Below, one piece after another: positions 26,469 through 35,065 of a stretch of 45,917 bases of DNA. Source of the stretch: an uncultured Verrucomicrobiales bacterium. Its GTDB lineage: Bacteria > Verrucomicrobiota > Verrucomicrobiia > Verrucomicrobiales > Akkermansiaceae. Within the stretch, counting starts at the first letter, position 1, and every line of letters starts with the position of its first letter. The notes beneath the pieces were generated by a model that was not told where the DNA came from, searched no databases, and was given only the letters and a program-made list of their open reading frames with translations. Made by a program: the position numbers and the translations under genes. The DNA is taken from positions 1 to 45,917 of the forward strand of contig CALFBI010000023.1 of assembly GCA_937951675.1 (NCBI GenBank). Direction: 5' to 3'.

Positions 26469-29051
26469 ATGGGAATTGATAAATTAACGCATAAATTACA
26501 AGAAGCGATACAGCAGGCCCAGCAATTGGCTCTTCGTTCTCAGCATCCAGAGCTGAAGAATACGCATCTCTTATTAAGTTTGTTGAATCAAAGAGAGGGA
26601 ATTGTCCCACAGGTTTTAGAAAAAGCAAAAGTTGACGTGAGTGCTTTGCGCTCTGATCTTGAAGACGCTTTAAAGCGCGTGCCGAAAGCCTCAGGAGGAA
26701 GCGAGCCTCAAATGGGGTATGGACTTCGGGTTGCATTAGATGCTGCGGATCAAGCGCGCGAAGCTTTCGCAGATGAGTTTTTGAGCACAGAGCACGTTTT
26801 GCTAGGGATTCTCCAAGGGAAGTCTGAGGCCGCAACACTTTTATCAAAACACGGGTTGAGCGAAGAGAAGCTGAAGAAAGCGATTCGCTCGGTGCGAGGA
26901 GGCCAGTCTGTGACAGACCAGGACCCAGAGGGCAAATATCAGGCCTTGGAAAAATACGGACAGGATTTAACGGCTAAAGCTCGAGAAGGCAAAATCGATC
27001 CCGTAATTGGTCGTGATGATGAGATTCGCCGCGTGCTACAAGTCTTGTCTCGTCGAACAAAGAATAACCCAGTGCTCATCGGAGAACCAGGGGTTGGAAA
27101 AACGGCGATCGTAGAGGGACTTGCACGGCGCATCGTCAGCGGAGATGTTCCGGACTCAATGAAAGAGAAGCGTGTGATTTCACTCGACTTAGGAGGGATG
27201 ATTGCGGGAGCCAAATATCGAGGTGAATTTGAAGATCGGCTCAAAGCCTTTCTCAAAGAGGTAACAGACTCGGACGGGCAAATCATCCTCTTTATCGATG
27301 AACTTCACACTATCGTCGGAGCAGGGGGAAGTGAAGGAGCGGTTGACGCTTCGAACCTCTTAAAGCCTCAGTTAGCCCGAGGCGAGCTAAGGACGATAGG
27401 GGCGACGACTTTAGATGAATATCGTAAATACGTAGAGAAAGATGCAGCCCTAGAGCGTCGGTTCCAGCCCGTGACGGTGGGGGAGCCTAGCGTGCAAGAC
27501 ACGATTGCCATTCTGCGAGGTTTAAAGGAACGGTATGAGTTGCATCATGGGGTGCGCATACAAGACGCTGCTTTAGTGGCAGCTGCAATGTTGAGTGATC
27601 GTTATATTGCCGACCGGTTTCTTCCTGATAAGGCTGTTGATTTAATGGACGAAGCCGCTTCGAGGTTAAAGATCGAGCTCGACTCGATGCCGACCGAAAT
27701 TGATCAGCTTCAGCGTCAGGTCACTCAATTAGAAATGGAGCGCCAAGCCTTAACCAAAGAGACCGATGAAGCGAGTCACCAACGTCTCGCGGAGGTTGAG
27801 CTTCACCTTGCAGAGTTACAAAAAAAGGCTGGTGAATTACGTCGTCAATGGGAAAAGGAAAAAGCTTCTGTTGACGGGATTAGAGAAGCTCAGGAAGCTT
27901 TGAACCAATTGAAAATGGAGGCGGAGCAAGCGCAACGCCTAGGAAACCTCTCCCTTGCTTCTGAGATTACTTACGGGAAGTTACCAGAAGCGCAAGAGGC
28001 TTTAACGCAAGCCAAAGCAGATCTCCAAGCCAGTCAAGAGGAAGAGCAAGAACGTCTACTACAAGAAGAAGTCACCGAAGAAGATGTGGCAAAGGTTGTT
28101 GCGACCTGGACAGGGATTCCGGTGAGTCGTTTACAAGAAGGCGAACGAGCGAAACTGGTCTCGATGGAAAAGCGATTGCACCAACGGGTCGTTGGTCAAG
28201 GGGATGCGATCAAGGCCGTTTCTAATGCGGTGCGAAGAGCCCGAGCTGGACTGCAGGATGAGAACCGGCCGATTGGTTCTTTTCTCTTTTTAGGCCCGAC
28301 TGGGGTAGGGAAAACAGAGCTTAGCAAAGCACTAGCAGAGTTTCTCTTTGATGACGAATCCGCTATGGTGCGGCTAGACATGTCAGAATACATGGAGAAG
28401 CATAGCGTCTCGCGTCTCATCGGGGCTCCTCCTGGATATGTTGGTTATGAAGAAGGTGGGCAACTCAGTGAGCATGTTCGACGTTACCCTTATTCAGTAG
28501 TTCTTTTTGATGAGGTGGAGAAGGCGCACCCTGATGTCTTTAATACGCTTCTTCAAGTGTTAGACGATGGCAGAGTTACAGATGGCCAAGGTCGAACCGT
28601 AGACTTTCGTAACACGGTTTTGATCATGACTTCTAATATTGGTAGTCAGACCATTCTTGGGGAAGAAGATCACTCCCTTCGCCGCGCAAAAGTGCAAGAA
28701 GCGCTCAAAGCTCACTTCCGTCCCGAGTTTCTGAACCGAATTGATGAGACCATTATTTTTGATCGCCTCGATCGGAATGATCTCACTCAAATTGTCGAAC
28801 TACAACTAGCGAGAGTTATAAGCCGTTTATCAAAACAATCAATCTCGCTAACATTGAGCTCTGAGGCTATCGAATTAATTGGGAATGTAGGCTATGACCC
28901 AGTGTATGGAGCTCGACCTTTGAAACGAGCGATTCAAAACCTTATTTTAGATCCACTCAGTTCAGATCTACTGGACGGGAAATACCAAGCTGGGGATCGG
29001 ATTGGGGTCGAGGCTCAAGCTGGAGAACTCCGTTTTTCTCTTCTAGAATAA
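26469..29051 (+). CDS. clpB: ClpB disaggregase (AAA+ chaperone)
   Basis: This 860-residue Hsp100 chaperone pulls proteins out of aggregates together with DnaK. Residues 1-145 form the Clp N domain. The first AAA+ module has Walker A GEPGVGKT (205-212) and Walker [17 protein letters not shown] coiled middle domain of about 100 residues ([19 protein letters not shown]) marks ClpB rather than ClpA/C. The second AAA+ module has GPTGVGKT and [14 protein letters not shown], with [10 protein letters not shown] as sensor 2. Full length. TATAAG at 26440-26445 may be a -10 box. No CIRCE-type inverted repeat is seen upstream. A terminator follows at 29127. Confidence 0.96.
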   Translation: MGIDKLTHKLQEAIQQAQQLALRSQHPELKNTHLLLSLLNQREGIVPQVLEKAKVDVSALRSDLEDALKRVPKASGGSEPQMGYGLRVALDAADQAREAFADEFLSTEHVLLGILQGKSEAATLLSKHGLSEEKLKKAIRSVRGGQSVTDQDPEGKYQALEKYGQDLTAKAREGKIDPVIGRDDEIRRVLQVLSRRTKNNPVLIGEPGVGKTAIVEGLARRIVSGDVPDSMKEKRVISLDLGGMIAGAKYRGEFEDRLKAFLKEVTDSDGQIILFIDELHTIVGAGGSEGAVDASNLLKPQLARGELRTIGATTLDEYRKYVEKDAALERRFQPVTVGEPSVQDTIAILRGLKERYELHHGVRIQDAALVAAAMLSDRYIADRFLPDKAVDLMDEAASRLKIELDSMPTEIDQLQRQVTQLEMERQALTKETDEASHQRLAEVELHLAELQKKAGELRRQWEKEKASVDGIREAQEALNQLKMEAEQAQRLGNLSLASEITYGKLPEAQEALTQAKADLQASQEEEQERLLQEEVTEEDVAKVVATWTGIPVSRLQEGERAKLVSMEKRLHQRVVGQGDAIKAVSNAVRRARAGLQDENRPIGSFLFLGPTGVGKTELSKALAEFLFDDESAMVRLDMSEYMEKHSVSRLIGAPPGYVGYEEGGQLSEHVRRYPYSVVLFDEVEKAHPDVFNTLLQVLDDGRVTDGQGRTVDFRNTVLIMTSNIGSQTILGEEDHSLRRAKVQEALKAHFRPEFLNRIDETIIFDRLDRNDLTQIVELQLARVISRLSKQSISLTLSSEAIELIGNVGYDPVYGARPLKRAIQNLILDPLSSDLLDGKYQAGDRIGVEAQAGELRFSLLE

Positions 29052-29126
29052 GGGTAATCTTGAAGAGGATCATCTCAGGCTTCAGGTGAGAGTGAGTCAT
29101 TCCTCTTTTAAAAGAGTGCTTAATAA

Positions 29127-29161
29127 GAGGGAGATCTTCATTGGAAGGTTTCCCTCTTTTT
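29127..29161 (+). terminator. Rho-independent terminator after clpB
   Basis: A 13-bp stem (two wobble pairs), GAGGGAGATCTTC with GAAGGTTTCCCTC around loop attg, is followed by TTTTT. It lies 75 bp after the clpB stop. Confidence 0.85.
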
Positions 29162-29176
29162 GCTTCACTCCCTTTC

Positions 29177-29383
29177 ATGAAATTAATGTTCATTCTCGCC
29201 CTACTGGCAGACCTCTGGGCGGGATGGTGGTTATTCAAATATGGACCCCGTTACTTTGGGAAAAGTAACGATCATCCTCAGGAATCTCCTGGGGAACGCT
29301 CCTTTAACCTTTGGCAGGTGCTGACAGTGTGGGTGATTTCGCTCGTTCTCCTGATCTGGATGATAGGCAAAGTGCCATTTTGA
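29177..29383 (+). CDS. Small membrane protein, two transmembrane segments
   Basis: ATG 29177 gives 68 residues: MKLMFILALLADLWAGWWLF, a polar middle (KYGPRYFGKSNDHPQESPGE), then NLWQVLTVWVISLVLLIWMI and GKVPF. The TTG 36 bp upstream lies inside the clpB terminator stem and is rejected. I do not recognise the family. The terminator at 29396-29433 follows. Confidence 0.55.
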   Translation: MKLMFILALLADLWAGWWLFKYGPRYFGKSNDHPQESPGERSFNLWQVLTVWVISLVLLIWMIGKVPF

Positions 29384-29395
29384 GATTTTTCCAAA

Positions 29396-29433
29396 CAAAA
29401 AACCGTTAAATCAAAAAGACTTAACGGTTTTTA
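29396..29433. terminator. Bidirectional terminator between the membrane-protein gene and the tRNA fragment
   Basis: AACCGTTAA pairs with TTAACGGTT around a 9-13 nt loop, with A-runs before and T-runs after, so it can work on both strands. On the minus strand it was the original terminator of the initiator tRNA before the element inserted. Confidence 0.8.
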
Positions 29434-29486
29434 AATTGGTTGCGGGAGTAGGATTTGAACCTACGACCTTCAGGTTATGAGCCTGA
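29431..29486 (-). repeat. Left attachment site (attL) with truncated tRNA-fMet
   Basis: The sequence is identical to 39004-39059. On the minus strand it holds the anticodon, variable and T arms plus ACCA of tRNA-fMet, but lacks the D-arm and 5' acceptor strand. It is therefore a tRNA remnant and not a gene. It is the original 3' end displaced from the 5' half by the insertion. Confidence 0.9.
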
Positions 29487-29518
29487 AGGTCTTTATTGAT
29501 TTTAAAAGATTTTTTCAT

Positions 29519-29543
29519 TTTGTTGCAACGCTTGTCGCAATAG
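29519..29543 (+). repeat. Subterminal repeat, left copy (possible integrase arm site)
   Basis: A 25-base sequence starting tttgttgcaacgcttgt matches 38883-38907 at 23 of 25 bases in the same orientation. It ends directly before the integrase ATG. A TGCAT-N5-TGCA motif follows both copies (29566 and 38922). Arm-type binding by the integrase or excisionase is the likely meaning. Confidence 0.6.
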
Positions 29544-30887
29544 ATGCTTGTAATCACTTTAAAAATGCATCTAATTGCATCCATGAGCAAAGCCATGAAA
29601 AGAACTCGAACCATTGCAAAAAAGACAGCAGGGACGAAGCTCACCATTAAAGAGGCTCATAGAGTCGTTAATGGGAAAGGTTACATGGCTTACATGGTTC
29701 AAGGCTGGAAGGAAGACGGCAAATGGCAGCGTAAGAACTTCAAGAACCGCTCAGATGCCGAAAGGTTCGTTGCTCTGAAAAGAGTGGAGCTAGAAAATGA
29801 AGGGCGTTCTCAACGCATGGTCCTTTCCCCTCTTAGTGACACCCAAATTGAAGAAGCAGTTGAGGCCTTTGATTTACTTGGTGATACTTACACTCTGAAC
29901 CAAGCGGTTGAATTTTTTCTGGCGAATCATCGACCACCTGAATTCACCATATTGCTTGATAATGCCATTGGAGTGTATCTTGGGGAAAGAGAAGCAGATG
30001 GAATCAGAGAACGCACTCTGAGGCAAAAGAAAAGCACTCTAGAGCAGTTTGATAAGTTTGTTGGTGGACTGAAAGTCCATGAAGTCACCTCAGAGAAGGT
30101 TAATAAGTATCTCAAGAGTTTAAGGGCAAAAGATGGAATCTCACCCGCCACCCGTAAGACTTGGAATAATTACCGTAATGAACTCAATCACTTCTTTGCG
30201 TGGTGTTCTCAATCTGACTTAGCCACTAATCGTCCCTACTGCTTCAATAACGTAGTTCAGGAGGTGAGACACTTCACGGCCAAGCAAGTAGCTGAGCAAA
30301 AGGAGGAGATCATCACCACAAGCGTTCAGGAGGTCTTGGATAGAATGAGTCATGCCTTGAGCTTTAAAGGAGGCGTATTGGCAAAATATTATGCCCTAGC
30401 TTACTTTGCTGGGATTCGTCCTGAAGGTGAATTAAAAGGGCTTGCCGAACATGAGGCAAAGCTCATCAATCTGAGAACACAAACGATCATTATTCCCCCA
30501 GCATTGAGCAAGACAGGGGAGAAACGAAGTGTCTCAATCTCAGATAACCTCAAAGCATGGTTGGAAGCTTTAGAAGGTCAACCCATTGTGCCGAAAAACT
30601 TTGATCGCCTTAATAAGGAGTTCCGTAAGCAACACGGTTTCACCCACGATGAAACAAGACACACATTTATTTCTTACCACGTGGCATTAAACCGCTCTGT
30701 AGGTGATGTCGCCTTACAAGCTGGAAATTCTGAAAGCATCGTGAAGAAGCACTATTTGAATCTTTATCCTCAAGAAGAAGGCCAATTATTTTTTCAAATT
30801 TTTCCTAATTTAAAAAATGGAACCGCTGTGGCCTCCAAAGAAAGCTCTCCCAATTTATCTTTAGAAGAAAACTTTAAAGTCATCTAA
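29544..30887 (+). CDS. Tyrosine recombinase (integrase) of the element
   Basis: This 447-residue phage-type integrase has an N-terminal arm-binding region, a core-binding SAM-like domain at about 135-225 (IGVYLGEREADGIRERTL...) and a catalytic domain. Catalytic residues seen are R292 (FAGIRPEGE), K323 (LSKTGEK), R372 in DETRHTFISY and nucleophile Y404 (KKHYLNLY). The usual HxxR histidine position three before R372 is D369, with a histidine at 368 instead. The GNSESIVKKHY stretch resembles an integrase group seen in PVC bacteria. It starts 57 bp from the end of attL and overlaps no other gene. ATG 29583 is an alternative start. It should excise and insert the element at tRNA-fMet. Confidence 0.88.
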   Translation: MLVITLKMHLIASMSKAMKRTRTIAKKTAGTKLTIKEAHRVVNGKGYMAYMVQGWKEDGKWQRKNFKNRSDAERFVALKRVELENEGRSQRMVLSPLSDTQIEEAVEAFDLLGDTYTLNQAVEFFLANHRPPEFTILLDNAIGVYLGEREADGIRERTLRQKKSTLEQFDKFVGGLKVHEVTSEKVNKYLKSLRAKDGISPATRKTWNNYRNELNHFFAWCSQSDLATNRPYCFNNVVQEVRHFTAKQVAEQKEEIITTSVQEVLDRMSHALSFKGGVLAKYYALAYFAGIRPEGELKGLAEHEAKLINLRTQTIIIPPALSKTGEKRSVSISDNLKAWLEALEGQPIVPKNFDRLNKEFRKQHGFTHDETRHTFISYHVALNRSVGDVALQAGNSESIVKKHYLNLYPQEEGQLFFQIFPNLKNGTAVASKESSPNLSLEENFKVI

Positions 30888-30890
30888 GCT

Positions 30891-31670
30891 ATGCCTGATT
30901 TCTCTAGAATATCTTTTCAAGTAGACCCTATGTGGTTTCCTTCACATCCAGATGAAAAGCCAGTGTTTAACGTTGTAAATATAGAGGCTCTTTGGGAACG
31001 GCTAGCTCAGTTAAAAGATGATGGTAAGGAAGAAGAGGTTTTCTTAGAAATGAGAGAGCCAAAGTTTTGGCAACTTATTCTTCCTCACACTCACTATGAT
31101 AAGAGAGCCCAACAGGAATTCCTGACAGAGTTCTCAACTGATGCTGCACACAAAAACAGGTTAGAAGCTATTTTTGGCCTTAAGAAGTCTAGGAAAATTA
31201 GTGATAAATTAATGATAGACGCTTGTTTTAAAGCGTTAAACAGAAGTAATGACGAATTCTTAAATGACTTCGATGGGCCAGAAGTCACAGTGAGAGAGCT
31301 TCAGACCGATAGTAATGGTAAAGAAATTGGTTTTGAAGAAATAGGCTTTTGGATAGCGAATATTCTCGCTGGGCACAAACCAGAGAAAGGTGAGGCTGCA
31401 CACTATAATGATTATATAGCCATTTCTAATGCCAATCGTTTGAGAACCATTGCAGATTGGCTAGTCTTAGAAACAGAAGAAAATGTAGACTTAAAGCTTA
31501 TTAAAAGTATTACGTGGCGAGAATTTTGCCTTTATGTTTTGGAAAATAAATGTCTTCCAACTGTTTCAGCATTACAGTCTTTGACTGATTTAGGGCAAGG
31601 TGACTACGGAAGATCAGAAGGCCGTAAAGTAAGAAAAAAACTAGGTATTGGAGCGATGCCAAAAGTTTAG
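30891..31670 (+). CDS. Unknown element protein
   Basis: This 259-residue soluble protein begins 3 bp after the integrase stop. It is acidic/lysine-rich without membrane segments. Visible features are a tryptophan-containing start (DPMWFPSHPDEKP), a central GFWIANILAGHKPEKGE and a basic end (GRSEGRKVRKKLGIG). I do not recognise a family. The last part could be a DNA-contacting helix, but that is a guess. The tight spacing suggests co-transcription with the integrase. Confidence 0.5.
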   Translation: MPDFSRISFQVDPMWFPSHPDEKPVFNVVNIEALWERLAQLKDDGKEEEVFLEMREPKFWQLILPHTHYDKRAQQEFLTEFSTDAAHKNRLEAIFGLKKSRKISDKLMIDACFKALNRSNDEFLNDFDGPEVTVRELQTDSNGKEIGFEEIGFWIANILAGHKPEKGEAAHYNDYIAISNANRLRTIADWLVLETEENVDLKLIKSITWREFCLYVLENKCLPTVSALQSLTDLGQGDYGRSEGRKVRKKLGIGAMPKV

Positions 31671-31713
31671 AAATAATGGCAACGGATTTATTTCGTCATT
31701 TGCGTTCTTCTGG

Positions 31714-31938
31714 ATGTATATGACAGCAAGTGATAAGTCAGAACCGCAGTTAGTAGGCATTCATAAATGCTTAGAAATCGTATTCCCATTTCAAGAAGAG
31801 CGTCCCAGTATTCGGACTTTCAGAAAGTGGCAATCTCAAGGCTATCTTCCGTATCATAAGATTGGAAGCCGTGTCTTTTTTGATCCTAGCCAAGTGAGAA
31901 AGGCATTGGATAAGCAATTCTTAATTCAAGCTAAGTAA
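31714..31938 (+). CDS. AlpA/excisionase-like HTH protein
   Basis: From ATG 31714 (or ATG 31720) this encodes 74 residues with a MerR-type HTH: RPSIRTFRKWQSQGYLPYHK, then IGSRVFFDPSQVRKAL. The pattern R.W...G.LP..KIG.RV.F....V is that of HTH_17/AlpA excisionases, which direct element excision or early transcription. An earlier start at 31648 would overlap the preceding gene. The next gene follows after 7 bp. Confidence 0.65.
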   Translation: MYMTASDKSEPQLVGIHKCLEIVFPFQEERPSIRTFRKWQSQGYLPYHKIGSRVFFDPSQVRKALDKQFLIQAK

Positions 31939-31945
31939 GACAAGG

Positions 31946-32467
31946 ATGAAAGATAAAAACGGACGTTTAATTGAGCCTAATATTTTCTCTTGGAAGTATG
32001 ACCCTTTTGATCCCGACATAGCTGATTATGATCGGCATAGAGAAGGATGGCAACCAATGATGCTAAAAAAGAAAGCTGGCTTTGCGTGTTTCAGGCATAG
32101 ATTCATCAAGCCTGAGGGTTCTTTAAAAGCACTCGCCAAATACACTTATTGCAATGCTGTTATTGACTATTCTTATCATAACAGAGGAGAGGTTCCTGCT
32201 GTTTCTGGTATTGCCTACCCGTTTTATGAAGAAGTCGAAAAACATGCTTCAGATTATCCGGGGACAAGAGCCGCCCTGATTGAGGATATGGTTCAAGATG
32301 AATTTTTCGCCTCTGTCGTCATCGTGAAGACAGCAGAATATAGAGAGCCTAAAATGTTCACCTACGAAGTGAACTGCCTGCCACACGATATTCAAATTGT
32401 GAGTAATTACATCCATTTACAAGGTGATTTTGTAGGGGTGTTAATTTCAAAGATGAAAACGTCATGA
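31946..32467 (+). CDS. Unknown element protein upstream of the primase/helicase
   Basis: This 173-residue soluble protein has no membrane segment and no motif I recognise. It has many aromatic residues (FSWKYDPFDPDIADYDRH) and ends FVGVLISKMKTS. Its stop overlaps the ATG of the primase/helicase-like gene (ATGA at 32464-32467), so the two are translationally coupled and may act together, for example as a replication accessory. That link is positional only. Confidence 0.5.
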   Translation: MKDKNGRLIEPNIFSWKYDPFDPDIADYDRHREGWQPMMLKKKAGFACFRHRFIKPEGSLKALAKYTYCNAVIDYSYHNRGEVPAVSGIAYPFYEEVEKHASDYPGTRAALIEDMVQDEFFASVVIVKTAEYREPKMFTYEVNCLPHDIQIVSNYIHLQGDFVGVLISKMKTS

Positions 32468-34443
32468 TAGGTTTTGAATTTGAAGCTCCGAGTTGGGTCA
32501 AATCGCTCGATGATGAACTCAGTAAGAAGCTGGAAAATGCTCCTAAATGGATAAGAGATAAGGCTTATGCACTGGGTGATGAAGGTTTTAATAATAATCT
32601 GGTAAGTGCTGGGAGCGCCATTTCAAAAGTGTTTTCCTATGATGAAGCTTATGAAGTTTTAAGAGCCTGTGGAGACTGCTACGAAAGAGAAGTTAGTGGC
32701 TATGAAATTCATAGAGCTTTAGGTAAAGTCTTCAACAAGGATTACAACGGAGGAACAGAGTCCAAGTGGCTGAAAAGAAACCAGAGGCTCATAGCATCCA
32801 TCACTACGCCCCACATAATAACGGAAGAGAATTTTCAGAAAGAATTCGGAGGTAGTGAACACTCTGAGCGTGCGATTCTTGAACAGCTTTTCGGTAAAAA
32901 ATCATTGGTGTGTATGTCTCCTGAAGATCATCGAATGGCACACACAAAGCAGCTGAAAAAATGGCTTAACCGTGAAGAGTTGCCCGAACTCATTGTGCCA
33001 TCTCCGATGTCGGATTATGAGGGTATTAATCTTGAGGGGAAACCCTCACGTCGTTGCAATGACAACACGGGAAAACGGCAGTTTCTTATCGTAGAGCAAG
33101 ATAAGACTCCATTGGCAGACCAGCTCTCTATCATCAAGCATCTTGCAGAGTTTGCACCTTTAATAATGGTCGTGCATTCAGGTGGTAAATCCTATCATGC
33201 TTGGTTTTGGTGTCATTCAGACCTTTCTGAAGAGGAGTTACGTTTATTCATGAATTACGCTGTTAGTTTGGGAGCTGACCCTATGACCTTTACAAAGTGT
33301 CAATTAGTTAGAACACCAAACGCAACGAGATCGAGTAACGGCAATAAGCAAAGAGTGATTAGCTTTAGACCAGTGCTGGCAGATATAGAACCGTGGCAAA
33401 TTGAAAAACTTCCTTCCCAAGCATCTAGGGGAGACCAACGTTTTACTCATATTTCAGATATTGAGTTTTCAAATGAGGCCAACGATTTTGTTGAAGGGCT
33501 ACTCAACAAAGGCGAAGTTTCGGCAATCGTTGCCCCTTCTGGTGTTGGTAAATCCTTTTTTGCCCTAGATTTAGCGTCATGCGTAGCTATGGGTAGAAAC
33601 TGGCGAGATAGAGAAGTTGAGCAAGGCGGGGTGCTTTACGTTTGTTTAGAGGGCGATGGAGGCTTCAAACGAAGAATTAAAGCCTTTCAAAATGAAGGGT
33701 TACTCAGCGCAGATTGCCCTTTTTACTTAGATACACACTCATTGAGCCTCCTAAACGAAGACGACAACGCTCAGTTCATTTCAGCCATTATGGCTCTAGT
33801 GGAGAAACATGATGAGATTATGCTTATTGTGATTGATACGTTCGCAAGAGCCACAGCGGGTGCAGAAGAGAATTCCAGCCAGTATATGACCCAAGCGATG
33901 CAAGCAGCTAAGGCTATTGCTGACAGTATTGAGGCTCATATATGCCTCATCCACCACACTGGCAAAAATGCCGACAGGGGAGCCAGAGGCAGTAGTAGCT
34001 TCTATGCTTCACTAGATACGGAAATCACACTCTCCAAGCATGAGAAAGATGCCTCCATAATCGTTGCCAAAACCACTAAACAAAAAGATTTCCCCTTTCC
34101 TGAAGAATTTCAATTTAGTCTTAAACCAGTCGATTTAGGTTCCGACACTAGAGACCGTCCTCTTAGCTCTTGTGTTGTCGAGCATAGAGAAAATATAGAG
34201 CGGTCAAAATTAGGTCGCCCCCCGAAATTCAGCCTCAAAGAAATTTTAGACTGCTTACCAGCGGAATCAAAAATGGATTGGAAATCAAAGGCTAAAGAAG
34301 CTGTTGGGATTTCATCAAGCTCAATGGATAATTATTTAAAAGAACACCTAATACAAGGCGTTCATTTTGAAGTATGCAGAGATAATTCTATAAATCCCAT
34401 CCCGGAAAGTCCCCAAGAATTGGAAACCAGTGGAACGCTTTAA
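32464..34443 (+). CDS. Primase/RepA-like helicase ATPase of the element
   Basis: This 659-residue protein combines a likely primase-type domain (about 200-300; VVHSGGKSYHAWFW at 236-249 and LVRTPNATR at 281-289, resembling prim-pol active-site segments) with a RecA-like hexameric helicase domain from about 335. The latter has Walker A APSGVGKS (357-364), LYVCLEGDGG, Walker B IMLIVIDTFARA and LIHHTGKN followed by ARGSSSF, the typical RepA/AAA_25 order. A DNA-binding tail (GISSSSMDNYLKEHL) follows. This supports autonomous replication of the excised element, as in phage satellites and some plasmids. Origin iterons were not found. Confidence 0.78.
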   Translation: MIGFEFEAPSWVKSLDDELSKKLENAPKWIRDKAYALGDEGFNNNLVSAGSAISKVFSYDEAYEVLRACGDCYEREVSGYEIHRALGKVFNKDYNGGTESKWLKRNQRLIASITTPHIITEENFQKEFGGSEHSERAILEQLFGKKSLVCMSPEDHRMAHTKQLKKWLNREELPELIVPSPMSDYEGINLEGKPSRRCNDNTGKRQFLIVEQDKTPLADQLSIIKHLAEFAPLIMVVHSGGKSYHAWFWCHSDLSEEELRLFMNYAVSLGADPMTFTKCQLVRTPNATRSSNGNKQRVISFRPVLADIEPWQIEKLPSQASRGDQRFTHISDIEFSNEANDFVEGLLNKGEVSAIVAPSGVGKSFFALDLASCVAMGRNWRDREVEQGGVLYVCLEGDGGFKRRIKAFQNEGLLSADCPFYLDTHSLSLLNEDDNAQFISAIMALVEKHDEIMLIVIDTFARATAGAEENSSQYMTQAMQAAKAIADSIEAHICLIHHTGKNADRGARGSSSFYASLDTEITLSKHEKDASIIVAKTTKQKDFPFPEEFQFSLKPVDLGSDTRDRPLSSCVVEHRENIERSKLGRPPKFSLKEILDCLPAESKMDWKSKAKEAVGISSSSMDNYLKEHLIQGVHFEVCRDNSINPIPESPQELETSGTL

Positions 34444-34508
34444 CTACAAAGGATTCCAAGAATCCCAACAATCACCTAAGAATGAATTTTAAGAAATCGC
34501 ACTCATTC

Positions 34509-34547
34509 CCAATAATACCAACAACACTAGGAAGTTGGTATTGTTGG
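34509..34547. promoter_or_regulatory. Inverted repeat upstream of the TerS-like gene
   Basis: CCAATAATACCAAC (34509-34522) and GTTGGTATTGTTGG (34534-34547) pair at 13 of 14 positions around an 11-nt loop. No T-run follows, so it is not a normal terminator. It may be an operator, an mRNA hairpin or part of a packaging or replication site. Confidence 0.5.
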
Positions 34548-34564
34548 GTGAGAAAATAAGAACC

Positions 34565-35065
34565 ATGTCAAAACCTGAAATCACGAAGCAAACACCTCTC
34601 CAAGGGATAAAACCTGAACTTACCTCTTTTGAGATGAAATGTCTCAAATTTGTAGAACTCTACATGATGAGCTTTAATGCCAGTCAAGCGGCTCGACAGA
34701 TGGGCTATGAGGGGGCGACTGCTTCAGCTCAAGGATGGGAGTTTCTACATTCGCCATTCACTCAAGAAGAGCTGAAAAAGCGGTATGAACAGCATGCCTC
34801 TGACAACAAAACAATACGGCAAGAAATCATCATGATGCTTCACCGTGAAGCCAACTACTTTGGGCAAGGAGCTTCTGCCTCAGCAAGAGTAAAAGCACAG
34901 ATTCAGCTTTCCAAAATTTTTGGGATGGAGCAACTGAACGTAAAAGCAGAAATTGAACATTCGGGTGGCGTTATGCTTGTTCCAATGGTATCAAATGTAA
35001 AAGATTGGGCAGAGGTTGCATCCTCGTATCAAGAGCAATTAACTAGAGATAGCATCAATATATGA
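34565..35065 (+). CDS. Terminase small subunit-like protein
   Basis: From ATG 34565 this encodes 166 residues. FVELYMMSFNASQAARQMGY (residues 36-55) followed by GATASAQGWEFLHSPFTQEEL is the HTH of Terminase_2-type small subunits (Y.....NAT.AA...GY....A...G..LL..P.V). A helical oligomerisation region and a polar tail follow. Small subunits pick the DNA to be packaged. A lone TerS without a large subunit is typical of satellites that redirect a helper phage's packaging. Its stop overlaps the start of the GHKL gene (ATGA). Confidence in TerS is good but below certain, since related HTH proteins exist. Confidence 0.7.
   Translation: MSKPEITKQTPLQGIKPELTSFEMKCLKFVELYMMSFNASQAARQMGYEGATASAQGWEFLHSPFTQEELKKRYEQHASDNKTIRQEIIMMLHREANYFGQGASASARVKAQIQLSKIFGMEQLNVKAEIEHSGGVMLVPMVSNVKDWAEVASSYQEQLTRDSINI

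Noticed and set aside
29438..29486. A second tRNA-Met gene at the left end of the element
   Set aside because: Only the anticodon, variable and T arms plus CCA are present. The D-arm and 5' acceptor strand are missing, so it is an attachment-site remnant.
31648..31713. Longer start for the AlpA-like gene
   Set aside because: It would overlap the preceding gene and prepend residues that do not belong to the HTH family. ATG 31714 or 31720 is better.
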